A stretch of DNA of 28,928 bases from an uncultured Lachnospiraceae bacterium (GCA_900551235.1 URUU01000028.1:1-28928); one strand, 5' to 3'; positions 14,341 through 23,477 are shown, counted from the stretch's first letter. The notes: generated by a model not told the origin, from the letters alone. Numbers and translations are program-made.

Positions 14341-17300
14341 ATGCATTTAAGAAAGAAAATTTTGTCTGTTGTGCTGGCCGGTGCCATGATCGGCGGAGAG
14401 CTTCTGACCGGTATCGGAAGCTTCACACTTCCGGTAAATGCCGCAGACAGCAGCTTTGCAGGAGAAGAATGGTACGACCAGATCGACAAAGTAGAGGAGA
14501 ACCGTGAACCGGCACATGCGTATTTCACACCATATGAGTCCGCAGAAAAAGCTTTGACAAATGAAAAATCCGTTCTGGATGTGGATGCATCCGAGTCCGC
14601 TTACAAACAGTCCCTGAACGGTACCTGGAAATTCAAATTTGCCCAGAAACCGGCAGACCGTGAAAAAAAGGCAAAAGGTGCAGATGCAAAAAATTATGTG
14701 GAGAACTGGGATACGTCCACCTGGGATGACATCAAAGTTCCAAGCTCCATCCAGACGATCAAAGATGCAGACGGCAATTTCAAATACGAAAAGCCGATCT
14801 ATGTAAACCAGAGATATCCATGGCAGAACTACGAGACGGTTACGCTGGGTGAAAACGTTACAGCACCGACCGTAAAAAACAGCGTCGGCCAGTACAAGAG
14901 AACCTTTACCGTTCCTTCTGACTGGGACGGAAGAGATGTCTTCGTATCCTTTGAAGGTGTAGAGTCCGCATTCTATTTATATGTAAACGGTCACAGAGTC
15001 GGCTATGGTGAGGACAGTTACACGACCGATGAGTTTAATATCACAAGCTATCTGCAAAAAGGCGAAAATACTATCGCAGTAGAAGTTTACCGCTGGTCCA
15101 CCGGAAGTTATCTGGAGAACCAGGACTTTATCCGTATGAGCGGTATTTTCCGTGATGTAAATCTTTACTCTAAAGCAAAAGTAGAGATGCGTGACCTGTT
15201 TGTAAAGACAGATCTGGATGATGATTATAAAGATGCAACTCTGATCTTGGATGCAGATATCCGCAACCTCGGTGATACAGATGCAGCAGGTAAGAAATAT
15301 ACCGTATCGGCTGACTTGTATGAGATTGACGGTCGGACAAAAGTATGGTCCGAGCCGATGGTGATCGAAGCGACCGTTCCGGAAGCAAAGACAACTGTGG
15401 AAGCAAAAGCAGATGACAAGGGTGCACACTTTACCGGCGATAAAAAAGTAACCAATCCGAAGAAGTGGTTTGCAGATACACCGAATCTGTATATGCTTCT
15501 TGTTCAGTTAAAAGATGAAAAAGGCAATGTTGTGGAGACCACTGTTCAGAGAGTCGGATTCCGCGAGATCAGCAAAGTAGATATCAACGATGCAGGTCAG
15601 GAACAGGTGCAGATCAACGGCGAAAAGATCATGTTCCGTGGTACAAACCGTCATGAAACAGATGACCAGGACGGACGTGCGATCTCCAGAGAAGATATCA
15701 CGACGGATCTGAAGATGATGAAACAGTTCAACGTCAATGCCATCCGTACCAGCCACTATCCGAACAATCCATATATGTACGGACTGGCAGATGAGCTGGG
15801 TATTTATATCTGCGATGAGACAAACGCAGAGTCCCACATCGGTGCGGTAAACAGCAACATCCCGTCTGGATATCCAATCTGGAACACTTCCGTTATGGAC
15901 CGTACCCAGAACATGGTAGAGCGTGATAAGAACCATCCATCTGTAGTCATCTGGTCACTTGGTAATGAGGCAACCTACAAAGTCTACAACATGGACGAGA
16001 ATTACTGCTTCTACAACTCTTCCCAGTGGATCCTGCAGCGTGACCCGTCCCGTATCCGTAAATACGAGCGTGACAACCGCTATACAAAAGGAAAGAGAGA
16101 AGAATCCATGGTAGATATTTATTCCAGCCAGTACTGGGGTGTAGATTCTGTTCTCAGCCAGGTAACAGGCAAGAACAACAAACTGCCTTATATCCAGTCT
16201 GAGTATGCACATGCCATGGGTAATGCTCTTGGTAACTTTAAAGAGTACTGGGAGATCTTCCGTAACTACCCGAATGCACAGGGCGGATTTATCTGGGATT
16301 GGATCGATCAGTCTGTTTCAACAAAGATTGAAAACACTACTGTTTATAAGATTACAGACCCGAATACCAGGAAAGAAACAACCTTTGAAGGTTCTGTCGC
16401 AGAAGGACAAAACAATACAAAAGCAATCAAAGGCGCTTATGTGGCAGCAGACAGTGCGGCACTTGCAACCAACAGTACAACCGGTATCACACTGGATGTA
16501 TGGGTAAAACCGGCTGAGAATTTCACAAAATCTGCACAGGCATTTATCTCCAGAGGAGACAGTGCAGGATACAATCTGCAGATCAATAAAGATGGCAACT
16601 TTGAATTTTTCGTAGATGGTTACAATGCGGGTACGTTGACAGCAAATATTCCGGAGAACTTTACCGATGGCAATTGGCATCGTCTGACAGCAACTTATGC
16701 AGGAACAGAATATAAACTGTATTACGACGGTGTTCAGATTGGAAATGCAGCAAGAAGAACAGCGCTGGATTCCTGCGATACATCTGACAATACACTGAAT
16801 ATTACCGTCGGTGCTTCTGCTGATATAAGCGGAAGGGCATTTAATGGTTATATCGACCGTGCAGCCGTGATCAAAGGCGCACTTACTACAGACCAGATCA
16901 CAGCAACCGGCACAAGCCTTGAAAGCGTAAAAGATAACGTATCCTATGCGATTGATTTTGGTGCAGATTCCATGAAAGCAGAAAGCACCGATTATCCGGA
17001 AGGCACTTACTTCGCATACGGCGGGGACTGGGGAGAAACGGTAAACGATAACGATTTCTGTGCAAACGGTATCTTAAATGCAGACCGTACCCCATCCGCA
17101 GAGCTGTACGAAGTGAAAAAAGTACATCAGGAAGTTTCTTTCTACGATGACGGCGAAGCAGCAACCGGCAAAGTACGTATTGTAAACGAGTTCCTGAACA
17201 CCAACCTGGACAAATACAATGTTTCCTGGACACTGAAAGAAGATAACAAAGTGATCGGAAGCGGTACCCTGACGGATGCGCAGAAGAACGTTGCGCCGCA

Positions 17301-20190
17301 GGCAGAATCTACCGTAACACTTGCAAACTTCCCGAAAGTAAGTGCGACAGCAGGTTCCGACTACACACTGAACCTTTCCGTAACACTCAAAGAAGATGCC
17401 ACATGGGCAGGCGATTACTTCGGACACGCAGGTGATGAGATCGCATTCGAAGAATTTGATCTTGCTTACACTCCGGAAAAAGCACAGCCGACGATCAGTG
17501 CAGCTGACATGGATAAAGTAAACGTAGCAGAGAGTGATGATGCGATCACTGTTACCGGAAAGACATCCAAAACAAACGGCAAAACATTTGAAGTCGTGAT
17601 CGACAAAGCACAGGGTTACATCACAAGCTACAAAGTAGACGGCAAGACCCTGCTGGAGAACGGACCGGTTCCGAACTACTACCGTGCACCGGTCAGCAAC
17701 GACCCGTCTTTCTCAGAAGCGATGAAGAATGCAGCACAGAACTTTACTCTGGATGAAAACGGCATCACTGTAGATAAGAAAGACAAAGTAGTCAACATTC
17801 ATGTATTCGGAAGCATCCCGGATGTGAATACACCGAACAGCATTGATTACATGATCTATGGAAATGGTGAGATCGTAGTAACAAATACGGTTACACCGAG
17901 TGCTTCTGCAGGAAATATTGCAAGAATCGGTATGAAGATGACAGTTGCAAAAGATTACGAAAAACTGACATACTACGGAAACGGTCCGCAGGCAAACTAC
18001 GTTGACCGCAACACCGGTGCAAAACTTGGTATATACAACAGCACCGTAACCGAACAGTTTGAAAAAAAATATGTAAAACCTCAGGAAAACGGAAACCACA
18101 CAGGTGTAAGATGGACAGCACTGACAGCAGAAGACGGCACAGGTCTCCTCGTATCTTCCGACAGCGAGATGGAATCCGGAGCACTGCACTACAAAGCAGA
18201 GGATCTGGCATCCTTCCGCCATCCATATCAGGTACCTGTACAGGAAAATACAATCCTGACAGTAGATCTGATGCAGCGCGGACTTGGAAATGCAAGCTGC
18301 GGTCCGGCTCCGCTGAGCAAATACATCATTTCCGCAGGAAAGACTTATACACAGACCTTCAGCATTTCCCCTCTGACCAGGAAAACAGAAGAGAGCGAAA
18401 TGATGAAAAAGAGCAACGAAGACGTGAAATCCGGAATGCCGCTGACCGGAATCAAAGTAAACGGCAAAGAACTGGACAACTTCAGTGACGGACAGAACGA
18501 ATATACCTACACAATCCAGAGAGACAGCTACAAAGAAGGAGAAATCCCTAAGGTAGAAGCGATTAAAAGATCAGATGATGTAAATGTAAGCATTACACAG
18601 GCAACCGCAGTTCCTGGAACAGCAACCATCAAAGCCATTTCTGTATTCGGAGTAGAGAAGACTTATACGATCAACTTCAAAGTACAAAATGAACTGTATG
18701 TATCCGATATGGACTGGACGGTTGATCAGGGTGGATACTTCGAAAACACAAGAGATGCCTGCGGATGCGGAAATCCGATGGCAGTCTATGTAGAAGGCAC
18801 AAAACAGAGCTTTGACAAAGGTGTAGCTATGCATGCACCGGCAGAACTGGGCGTTAACCTGGAAGGCAAGGGCGTAAGCAGATTTACCGCACGCATCGGT
18901 ATCAGTGCAGACCAGAAACTTGGAAACAAAGCAGATGTAAATTATGTGATCAAAGGTGATGGCAAAGAGTTGTACCGCAAAGATCATGTGATCTCCAACG
19001 GACAGTCCTACCTTGTAGATATCGATGTATCCAAAGTAAAAGATCTGCGTCTGATCGTAGAACAAGGCGATGCAGATCACAACGACCACGCACTGTGGGC
19101 AGATGCAAAATTCACATTCCAGAGTGAGACTCCGGATCCGCAGCCGCAGCCGGTCAAAGTAGCAAGCATCAGCGTAACAGCAGATAAGACAGAGCTGACC
19201 GTCGACGATACGATGCAGGCAGCAGCAGCTGTATTACCGGAAAATGCAGACAATAAAGAAGTAACCTGGACAAGTTCAGATATAAACGTAGCAAGTATAA
19301 GCGAAGCAGGTCTGATCACAGCAAAAGCAGCCGGAACAACAACCATCAAAGCAACAGCAAAAGATGGAAGCGGAGTATCAGGCGAGCTTGCAATCACGGT
19401 AAGAGCAAAAGAAGCAGATCCAAAACCGGCTCCGGCTGAAAAGGTAGAAGAGCTGAGGAATACGGTAACAGCCGCAGAAGCGATCAATCAGGGCGAGTAT
19501 ACAGCGGAAACGGTTGCAAAACTTCAGGAAGCATTGACAAAGGCAAAGAAAGTTCTGGAGAATAAAAATTCTACCGAGGAAGAAGTAAATGCAGCACTGA
19601 AAGCAGTCAATGATGCGAAAACAGCTCTGGTTAAGAAACCGGATGACGGCAAGAAAGATGACAACCAGAACAATAACAACAATAATGGCAACAACAGCAA
19701 CAACGGAAACAATAACAACAATCCGGCACCACAGCTTCCGGCAGTTGGAACAACCATTGATGTGAAAGGTGTTACTTACAAAATAACCAAATCCGATGCG
19801 GTAAACGGAACCGTCTCCGCAGTGAAACTGAAAGCAACGAAGAAAACAAAAGTAACCATTCCGGCTGCTGTGAAGATTGGAAATTACAACTTCAAAGTAA
19901 CGGCAATCGGTAAAAATGCTTTCAAGAACAGCAGGAAACTGAAAAGCATCGTAATCGGAAAGAATGTTAAGAACATCGGAACAGGTGCATTCTTAAAAGC
20001 CGCGAAACTGTCAAGCGTAACCTTTAAGGGAACAAACGCAGTCAAAGTCGGCAAGAATGCATTCAAGGGTACTTCCGCTAAGATGAAAGTACAGGTTCCA
20101 AAGAAGATGAAGGCAAAAACACAAAGAACGCTGAAGAAAAATCTTCAGAAAGCAAAACTCAGCAAGAAAGCATCTTACAAAAAGAAATAA
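14341..20190 (+). CDS. Secreted multidomain GH2 beta-galactosidase with LamG, NPCBM, Big_2, FIVAR and BspA-like tail
   Basis: This 1949-residue protein starts with a signal peptide (MHLRKK, hydrophobic core, probable cut after VNA34). LacZ-type sugar-binding and Ig-like domains (about 60-420) precede a GH2 barrel with acid/base Glu543 in LGNEATY and nucleophile Glu621 in QSEYAHAMGN. A LamG/concanavalin-like domain (about 680-870) is inserted before the last part of the barrel (YGGDWGE at about 893). The LacZ C-terminal sandwich (about 1065-1350), an NPCBM-type galactose-binding module (about 1455-1596), Big_2 (about 1603-1687), FIVAR (about 1700-1765), an Asn-rich linker and a Lys-rich BspA/LRR_5-like tail (about 1800-1949) follow. 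No LPXTG is present, so the basic tail may hold it to the wall. It probably trims terminal beta-galactose from host or dietary glycans. The ATG at 14341 follows AAAAGGAGG by 7 bases; upstream in-frame ATGs would spoil the signal peptide. Confidence 0.93.
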   Translation: MHLRKKILSVVLAGAMIGGELLTGIGSFTLPVNAADSSFAGEEWYDQIDKVEENREPAHAYFTPYESAEKALTNEKSVLDVDASESAYKQSLNGTWKFKFAQKPADREKKAKGADAKNYVENWDTSTWDDIKVPSSIQTIKDADGNFKYEKPIYVNQRYPWQNYETVTLGENVTAPTVKNSVGQYKRTFTVPSDWDGRDVFVSFEGVESAFYLYVNGHRVGYGEDSYTTDEFNITSYLQKGENTIAVEVYRWSTGSYLENQDFIRMSGIFRDVNLYSKAKVEMRDLFVKTDLDDDYKDATLILDADIRNLGDTDAAGKKYTVSADLYEIDGRTKVWSEPMVIEATVPEAKTTVEAKADDKGAHFTGDKKVTNPKKWFADTPNLYMLLVQLKDEKGNVVETTVQRVGFREISKVDINDAGQEQVQINGEKIMFRGTNRHETDDQDGRAISREDITTDLKMMKQFNVNAIRTSHYPNNPYMYGLADELGIYICDETNAESHIGAVNSNIPSGYPIWNTSVMDRTQNMVERDKNHPSVVIWSLGNEATYKVYNMDENYCFYNSSQWILQRDPSRIRKYERDNRYTKGKREESMVDIYSSQYWGVDSVLSQVTGKNNKLPYIQSEYAHAMGNALGNFKEYWEIFRNYPNAQGGFIWDWIDQSVSTKIENTTVYKITDPNTRKETTFEGSVAEGQNNTKAIKGAYVAADSAALATNSTTGITLDVWVKPAENFTKSAQAFISRGDSAGYNLQINKDGNFEFFVDGYNAGTLTANIPENFTDGNWHRLTATYAGTEYKLYYDGVQIGNAARRTALDSCDTSDNTLNITVGASADISGRAFNGYIDRAAVIKGALTTDQITATGTSLESVKDNVSYAIDFGADSMKAESTDYPEGTYFAYGGDWGETVNDNDFCANGILNADRTPSAELYEVKKVHQEVSFYDDGEAATGKVRIVNEFLNTNLDKYNVSWTLKEDNKVIGSGTLTDAQKNVAPQAESTVTLANFPKVSATAGSDYTLNLSVTLKEDATWAGDYFGHAGDEIAFEEFDLAYTPEKAQPTISAADMDKVNVAESDDAITVTGKTSKTNGKTFEVVIDKAQGYITSYKVDGKTLLENGPVPNYYRAPVSNDPSFSEAMKNAAQNFTLDENGITVDKKDKVVNIHVFGSIPDVNTPNSIDYMIYGNGEIVVTNTVTPSASAGNIARIGMKMTVAKDYEKLTYYGNGPQANYVDRNTGAKLGIYNSTVTEQFEKKYVKPQENGNHTGVRWTALTAEDGTGLLVSSDSEMESGALHYKAEDLASFRHPYQVPVQENTILTVDLMQRGLGNASCGPAPLSKYIISAGKTYTQTFSISPLTRKTEESEMMKKSNEDVKSGMPLTGIKVNGKELDNFSDGQNEYTYTIQRDSYKEGEIPKVEAIKRSDDVNVSITQATAVPGTATIKAISVFGVEKTYTINFKVQNELYVSDMDWTVDQGGYFENTRDACGCGNPMAVYVEGTKQSFDKGVAMHAPAELGVNLEGKGVSRFTARIGISADQKLGNKADVNYVIKGDGKELYRKDHVISNGQSYLVDIDVSKVKDLRLIVEQGDADHNDHALWADAKFTFQSETPDPQPQPVKVASISVTADKTELTVDDTMQAAAAVLPENADNKEVTWTSSDINVASISEAGLITAKAAGTTTIKATAKDGSGVSGELAITVRAKEADPKPAPAEKVEELRNTVTAAEAINQGEYTAETVAKLQEALTKAKKVLENKNSTEEEVNAALKAVNDAKTALVKKPDDGKKDDNQNNNNNNGNNSNNGNNNNNPAPQLPAVGTTIDVKGVTYKITKSDAVNGTVSAVKLKATKKTKVTIPAAVKIGNYNFKVTAIGKNAFKNSRKLKSIVIGKNVKNIGTGAFLKAAKLSSVTFKGTNAVKVGKNAFKGTSAKMKVQVPKKMKAKTQRTLKKNLQKAKLSKKASYKKK

Positions 20191-20237
20191 AAACGAAAAA
20201 AGAATCCCTTAAACAAAAAGAAGTTTAAGTTGTAACG

Positions 20238-20275
20238 AAAATCGCTGCATGCTACAATAGGCATGCGGCGATTTT
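20238..20275. terminator. 15-bp hairpin terminator after the beta-galactosidase gene
   Basis: AAAATCGCTGCATGC pairs with GCATGCGGCGATTTT (one G-U pair) around an eight-base loop. The A and T tracts are inside the stem, so it can work in both directions. It sits 47 bases after the glycosidase stop. Confidence 0.8.
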
Positions 20276-20301
20276 GTGTTCATTAGTATATGGTGGCTGA
20301 C

Positions 20302-20340
20302 AAGAATCGCATGATAATTCTTACGTGTCAAATCTCACGT
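20302..20340. promoter_or_regulatory. Two dyads upstream of the ABC exporter, possible operator
   Basis: AAGAAT-N9-ATTCTT (20302-20322) is immediately followed by ACGTG-N8-CACGT (20323-20340), ending 4 bases before the predicted -35. Such dyads ahead of lone multidrug ABC exporters often bind a MarR- or TetR-type regulator, but no regulator gene is adjacent. Confidence 0.4.
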
Positions 20341-20344
20341 GCGT

Positions 20345-20375
20345 TTGACTTGAATCTGAAAATTTAAATTATAAT
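20345..20375 (+). promoter_or_regulatory. Promoter of the ABC exporter gene
   Basis: TTGACT (20345-20350) and a perfect TATAAT (20370-20375) are separated by 19 bases, longer than ideal, which is common for promoters that need an activator or are twisted by a regulator. The start codon is 20 bases further on. Confidence 0.5.
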
Positions 20376-20395
20376 AACGAAAGAAGGTAATAAAA

Positions 20396-22126
20396 GTGGA
20401 GACACTGAAAAAGTTTGTGAAATATTATGCACCTTACAAAGGTGTGTTTTTTCTTGATCTGCTGTGTGCAGCGATCATCAGTTTCGTGGATCTTGCATTT
20501 CCGCAGATCCTCCGCAGTCTGACAAAAACGCTGTTTTTAAAAGATGCAGCTGTGATTTTACAGGCACTGCTTCCTATCGGGGCAGGATTGCTGCTTATGT
20601 ATGCAATACAGGCGTTATGCAAGTATTATGTGACGTGTCAGGGACATATGATGGGAGCAAGGATGGAGCGGGATATGCGACAGGAATTATTTGAGCATTA
20701 TGAAAAACTGTCGTTCTCTTATTATAATCAGCATAATTCCGGTCAGATGATGAGCAAACTCGTATCAGATCTGTTTGACATTTCCGAACTGGCACACCAT
20801 GGACCGGAAAATCTGTTCATTTCGCTGATCAAGATTGTCGGAGCATTTATCTTTTTATTTTTCATCAACTGGAGACTGGCAGTGCCGCTTCTGTTTCTTG
20901 TCGTGCTGATGCTGCTGTTTTCCCTGCGTCAAAATCGCCGCATGCAGGCAACGTTTATGGACAACCGACGCAAGATCGGAGATATCAACGCAAGCCTTCA
21001 GGATACTCTTTCCGGGATCCGTGTAGTACAGTCTTTTGCAAATGAGGAGATTGAGCGGAAAAAATTCCGGAGAAGCAATGAAAGATTTCTGATCTCCAAA
21101 GATGAAAATTACCGCTGCATGGGCGGTTTTATGAGCAGCAATCTGTTTTTCCAGGGAATGATGTACCTGGTGACACTGGTCTTTGGCGGCTGGCTGATCG
21201 CACACGGAAAAATGGAAGCAGCAGATCTTGCCATGTATGCACTTTACATTGGAATCTTTATCAGCCCGATACAGATTCTTGTCGAGCTGACAGAGATGAT
21301 GCAGAAAGGACTGTCCGGATTTCGCAGATTTCTTGACGTGATCGAGACAAAGCCGGATATCCAGGATGCAGAAGATGCGAAACCACTGACAAATGTATGC
21401 GGTGACGTATCCTATGAAGATGTTTCCTTTCATTATCAGGATGATGAGACACCAGTTTTGTCACACGTCAGTTTCCAGATTCCGGCAGGCAGGTCGATCG
21501 CACTGGTCGGACCGTCCGGAAGTGGCAAAACTACGATCTGTTCCCTGCTTCCACGTTTCTACGATGTAACCGGAGGCAGGATCACCATTGACGGAAAAGA
21601 TATCAGAGGGCTGACGCTGGAGAGTCTGAGAAATCAGATCGGACTGGTACAGCAGGACGTCTATCTGTTCTGCGGAACGATCCGGGAGAATATTGCTTAC
21701 GGAAAACCGGAGGCCTCCATGGAAGAAATCATGGATGCGGCCAAAAAAGCAAATATTCACGATTTTATCATGTCATTGCCGGATGGATATGACAGTTACG
21801 TTGGTGAAAGGGGAACACGTCTTTCCGGCGGGCAGAAACAGAGGATCTCGATCGCCAGGGTTTTCCTGAAAAATCCGCCGATCCTTATGCTGGATGAGGC
21901 GACGAGTGCACTGGATAACGAGAGCGAACGCTGGATACAGAAAAGCCTCGAAGAGCTGGCAAAAAATAGAACTACGATCACAATTGCCCACAGACTTTCC
22001 ACGATCCGCGGTGCAGACCAGATCCTGGTTGTTGCCGATAACGGGATCTCAGAGAGTGGAACACATGAGGAACTGCTGAAAAAAGGCGGAATTTATGCAC
22101 ATTACTGTGAATTATCGGAAGGGTGA
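20396..22126 (+). CDS. Multidrug-type ABC exporter, fused permease and ATPase
   Basis: This 576-residue half-transporter has six membrane helices (about 15-315) and an ATPase domain (about 335-570) with Walker A GPSGSGKTT, signature LSGGQKQR, Walker B ILMLDEAT and TIAHRLST. It belongs to the MsbA/LmrA/BmrA-like exporters and should work as a homodimer, since no partner gene is adjacent. The GTG start follows GAAAGAAGG by 8 bases. It has its own promoter and is separated from the glycosidase by a terminator, so it is probably a single-gene unit. The substrate cannot be read from the sequence. Confidence 0.93.
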   Translation: METLKKFVKYYAPYKGVFFLDLLCAAIISFVDLAFPQILRSLTKTLFLKDAAVILQALLPIGAGLLLMYAIQALCKYYVTCQGHMMGARMERDMRQELFEHYEKLSFSYYNQHNSGQMMSKLVSDLFDISELAHHGPENLFISLIKIVGAFIFLFFINWRLAVPLLFLVVLMLLFSLRQNRRMQATFMDNRRKIGDINASLQDTLSGIRVVQSFANEEIERKKFRRSNERFLISKDENYRCMGGFMSSNLFFQGMMYLVTLVFGGWLIAHGKMEAADLAMYALYIGIFISPIQILVELTEMMQKGLSGFRRFLDVIETKPDIQDAEDAKPLTNVCGDVSYEDVSFHYQDDETPVLSHVSFQIPAGRSIALVGPSGSGKTTICSLLPRFYDVTGGRITIDGKDIRGLTLESLRNQIGLVQQDVYLFCGTIRENIAYGKPEASMEEIMDAAKKANIHDFIMSLPDGYDSYVGERGTRLSGGQKQRISIARVFLKNPPILMLDEATSALDNESERWIQKSLEELAKNRTTITIAHRLSTIRGADQILVVADNGISESGTHEELLKKGGIYAHYCELSEG

Positions 22127-22210
22127 TTTTGAAAAACAGACGCAATAATAGAATAAAAAATATATGACACTTATTATATATGTTAAATTTAATTATATTT
22201 TATAAATATG

Positions 22211-22239
22211 TTGAAATGATGAGAGTTATATGCTAATAT
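22211..22239 (+). promoter_or_regulatory. Extended -10 promoter of the Rpn-family gene
   Basis: TTGAAA (22211-22216), a 17-base spacer ending in TGC, and TAATAT (22234-22239) make a strong extended -10 promoter. Transcription would start near 22246, giving an untranslated leader of about 180 bases. Confidence 0.65.
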
Positions 22240-22245
22240 ATTTTC

Positions 22246-22428
22246 AAAGCATATTTCTTAATTTCTCTGGCATTATGCCATCTATATTTTCTAATTCACA
22301 TTTCAGAAATTCATGCTTTTTAATCAAACAAATCAATTTAAAAGCAGGAGTTTCAAACTGTGAAAAAGAAAGCATAGCCGTATGGCTGTTCCATTTTTGT
22401 ACACTCCTGCAAAAAGGAGGTACGGCCT
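22246..22428 (+). promoter_or_regulatory. Structured leader with competing pairings upstream of the Rpn gene
   Basis: GCAGGAGT (22344-22351) can pair with ACTCCTGC (22403-22410). The CTCCT in the latter can instead pair with AGGAG of the ribosome binding site (22415-22419). ATAGCCGTA (22374-22382) can pair with TACGGC(C)TAT (22421-22430), which overlaps the start codon. AAAGCAT occurs at 22246 and 22369, and both copies can pair with ATGCTTT at 22313. TGGCA-TTA-TGCCA (22268-22280) makes a small hairpin. These options suggest control of translation. The rest of the gap from 22127 is AT-rich with nothing else recognised. Confidence 0.5.
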
Positions 22429-23304
22429 ATGGAACAAAAAGAACAACCAACTGCAAAGCGCAATTATAAAGATACGGTATTTCGTATGCTGTTTTCTGAC
22501 CGAAAGAATTTATTGTCGCTTTATAATGCAGTCAGCGATTCCCATTACGATGATCCGGAAATGCTTGAGATTGTCACACTGAAAAATGCTATTTATATGG
22601 GAATGAAAAATGATCTGGCGTTTATTATTGGTACGGATTTGTTCTTATATGAATATCAGTCTACTTATAATCCAAATATGCCGCTGCGAGATCTATTCTA
22701 CATTTCCAGAGAATATCAAAAATTAGTCGATCATAAATCGCTTTACTCTTCCAAACTGTTGAGAATCCCAGCACCACAATTTATTGTATTTTATAATGGG
22801 ACTGAAAAAAAGAACGATCATTGGATAAACCATTTGTCGGAAGCTTTTGAAAATCTGTCTGGGGAACCAAAACTGGAATTGGAAGTGCTGACAATAAACA
22901 TCAACGAGGGACATAATGAAGAGCTGATGGAGCAATGCCGGACTTTAAGAGAATACGCACAGTATGTAAATTGTGTCCGTAAGTATGCGAAGAAATTGGA
23001 ATTGAATGAAGCCGTTAAGCTGGCTGTCGATGAATGTATTCGTAACGATATTCTCTCCGAATTTCTTCATGCAAATAAATCGGAGGTGATTTCGATGAGT
23101 ATATTCGAATACGATAAAGAAGAGGAAGAGAGGAAACTCAGAAAAGCAGAATATGAAGCCGGTGTAGCTGATGGATTTAATGATGGTATCAATACTGCAA
23201 AAAAAGATGCTGCTATTACTCTTACTGAACTTCATATGCCGATTGAGCAAATTGCCCTTGCATTGAAAGTAGATGTGGAAGCAGTAAAAGAATGGCTTCG
23301 TTAG
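22429..23304 (+). CDS. Rpn-family recombination-promoting nuclease / putative transposase (PD-(D/E)XK)
   Basis: This 291-residue protein belongs to the Rpn (YhgA-like, PDDEXK_2) family common in gut Firmicutes. The nuclease core shows NDLAFIIG with Asp62 and EYQ with Glu75 and Gln77, the family's D...ExQ pattern, within about residues 10-200. The C-terminus (about 223-291) is a charged helix followed by a small helical end, EQIALALKVDVEAVKEWLR, resembling a helix-turn-helix. In E. coli, Rpn proteins are toxic nucleases with phage-defence roles, restrained by a short product of an in-frame internal start. The same layout is present here. The gene is more AT-rich than its neighbours, has its own promoter and lies just upstream of a tRNA gene, which suggests acquisition by transfer. 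AAGGAGG lies 8 bases before the ATG. Confidence 0.9.
   Translation: MEQKEQPTAKRNYKDTVFRMLFSDRKNLLSLYNAVSDSHYDDPEMLEIVTLKNAIYMGMKNDLAFIIGTDLFLYEYQSTYNPNMPLRDLFYISREYQKLVDHKSLYSSKLLRIPAPQFIVFYNGTEKKNDHWINHLSEAFENLSGEPKLELEVLTININEGHNEELMEQCRTLREYAQYVNCVRKYAKKLELNEAVKLAVDECIRNDILSEFLHANKSEVISMSIFEYDKEEEERKLRKAEYEAGVADGFNDGINTAKKDAAITLTELHMPIEQIALALKVDVEAVKEWLR
23095..23304 (+). CDS. Predicted internal short Rpn product (RpnS-like, 69 aa)
   Basis: Inside the Rpn gene a perfect GGAGGTGAT Shine-Dalgarno (23082-23090) lies at ideal spacing, with 8 bases between GGAGG and an in-frame ATG at 23095 (codon 223). Translation from it would give the C-terminal 69 residues without the nuclease core. The E. 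coli Rpn system makes such small proteins as antitoxins that bind and block the long form. By analogy this would be the restraining partner. The ribosome site and frame are seen directly; expression and function are inferred. Confidence 0.6.
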   Translation: MSIFEYDKEEEERKLRKAEYEAGVADGFNDGINTAKKDAAITLTELHMPIEQIALALKVDVEAVKEWLR

Positions 23305-23340
23305 ACAGACATAAAAAATTCAAAAAAATAAAAATTTCTC

Positions 23341-23369
23341 TTGCATTTTCATGAAAGGTATGCTATCAT
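23341..23369 (+). promoter_or_regulatory. Promoter of tRNA-Gly
   Basis: TTGCAT (23341-23346), a 17-base spacer and TATCAT (23364-23369) with an upstream TGC (extended -10) lie 19 bases before the mature tRNA 5' end. Confidence 0.7.
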
Positions 23370-23388
23370 AGGTGATGCATTGAGAAAT

Positions 23389-23459
23389 GCGGGTGTAGTT
23401 CAATGGTAGAACACCAGCCTTCCAAGCTGGATACGTGGGTTCGATTCCCATCACCCGCT
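23389..23459 (+). tRNA. tRNA-Gly (anticodon UCC)
   Basis: A full cloverleaf can be drawn. The acceptor arms are GCGGGTG and CACCCGC, the D arm is GTTC-AATGGTA-GAAC, and the anticodon arm is CCAGC-CTTCCAA-GCTGG with anticodon TCC. The T arm is GTGGG-TTCGATT-CCCAT, and the discriminator is T. The CCA end is not encoded. A run of seven T residues begins at its last base and probably ends transcription. Confidence 0.97.
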
Positions 23460-23477
23460 TTTTTTGTTGCCCGAAAT

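Noticed and set aside
19665..19725. Repeat array or CRISPR-like tract
   Set aside because: It is a low-complexity run of Asn codons (AAC/AAT) coding for a protein linker, with no spacers.
20230..20258. Promoter TTGTAA-N17-TACAAT
   Set aside because: It lies almost wholly inside the terminator hairpin, with TACAAT in its loop, and a better promoter for the exporter lies at 20345.
23389..23459. tRNA-Gly as integration site of a genomic island holding the Rpn gene
   Set aside because: No second copy of the tRNA 3' end and no integrase were seen in the window.
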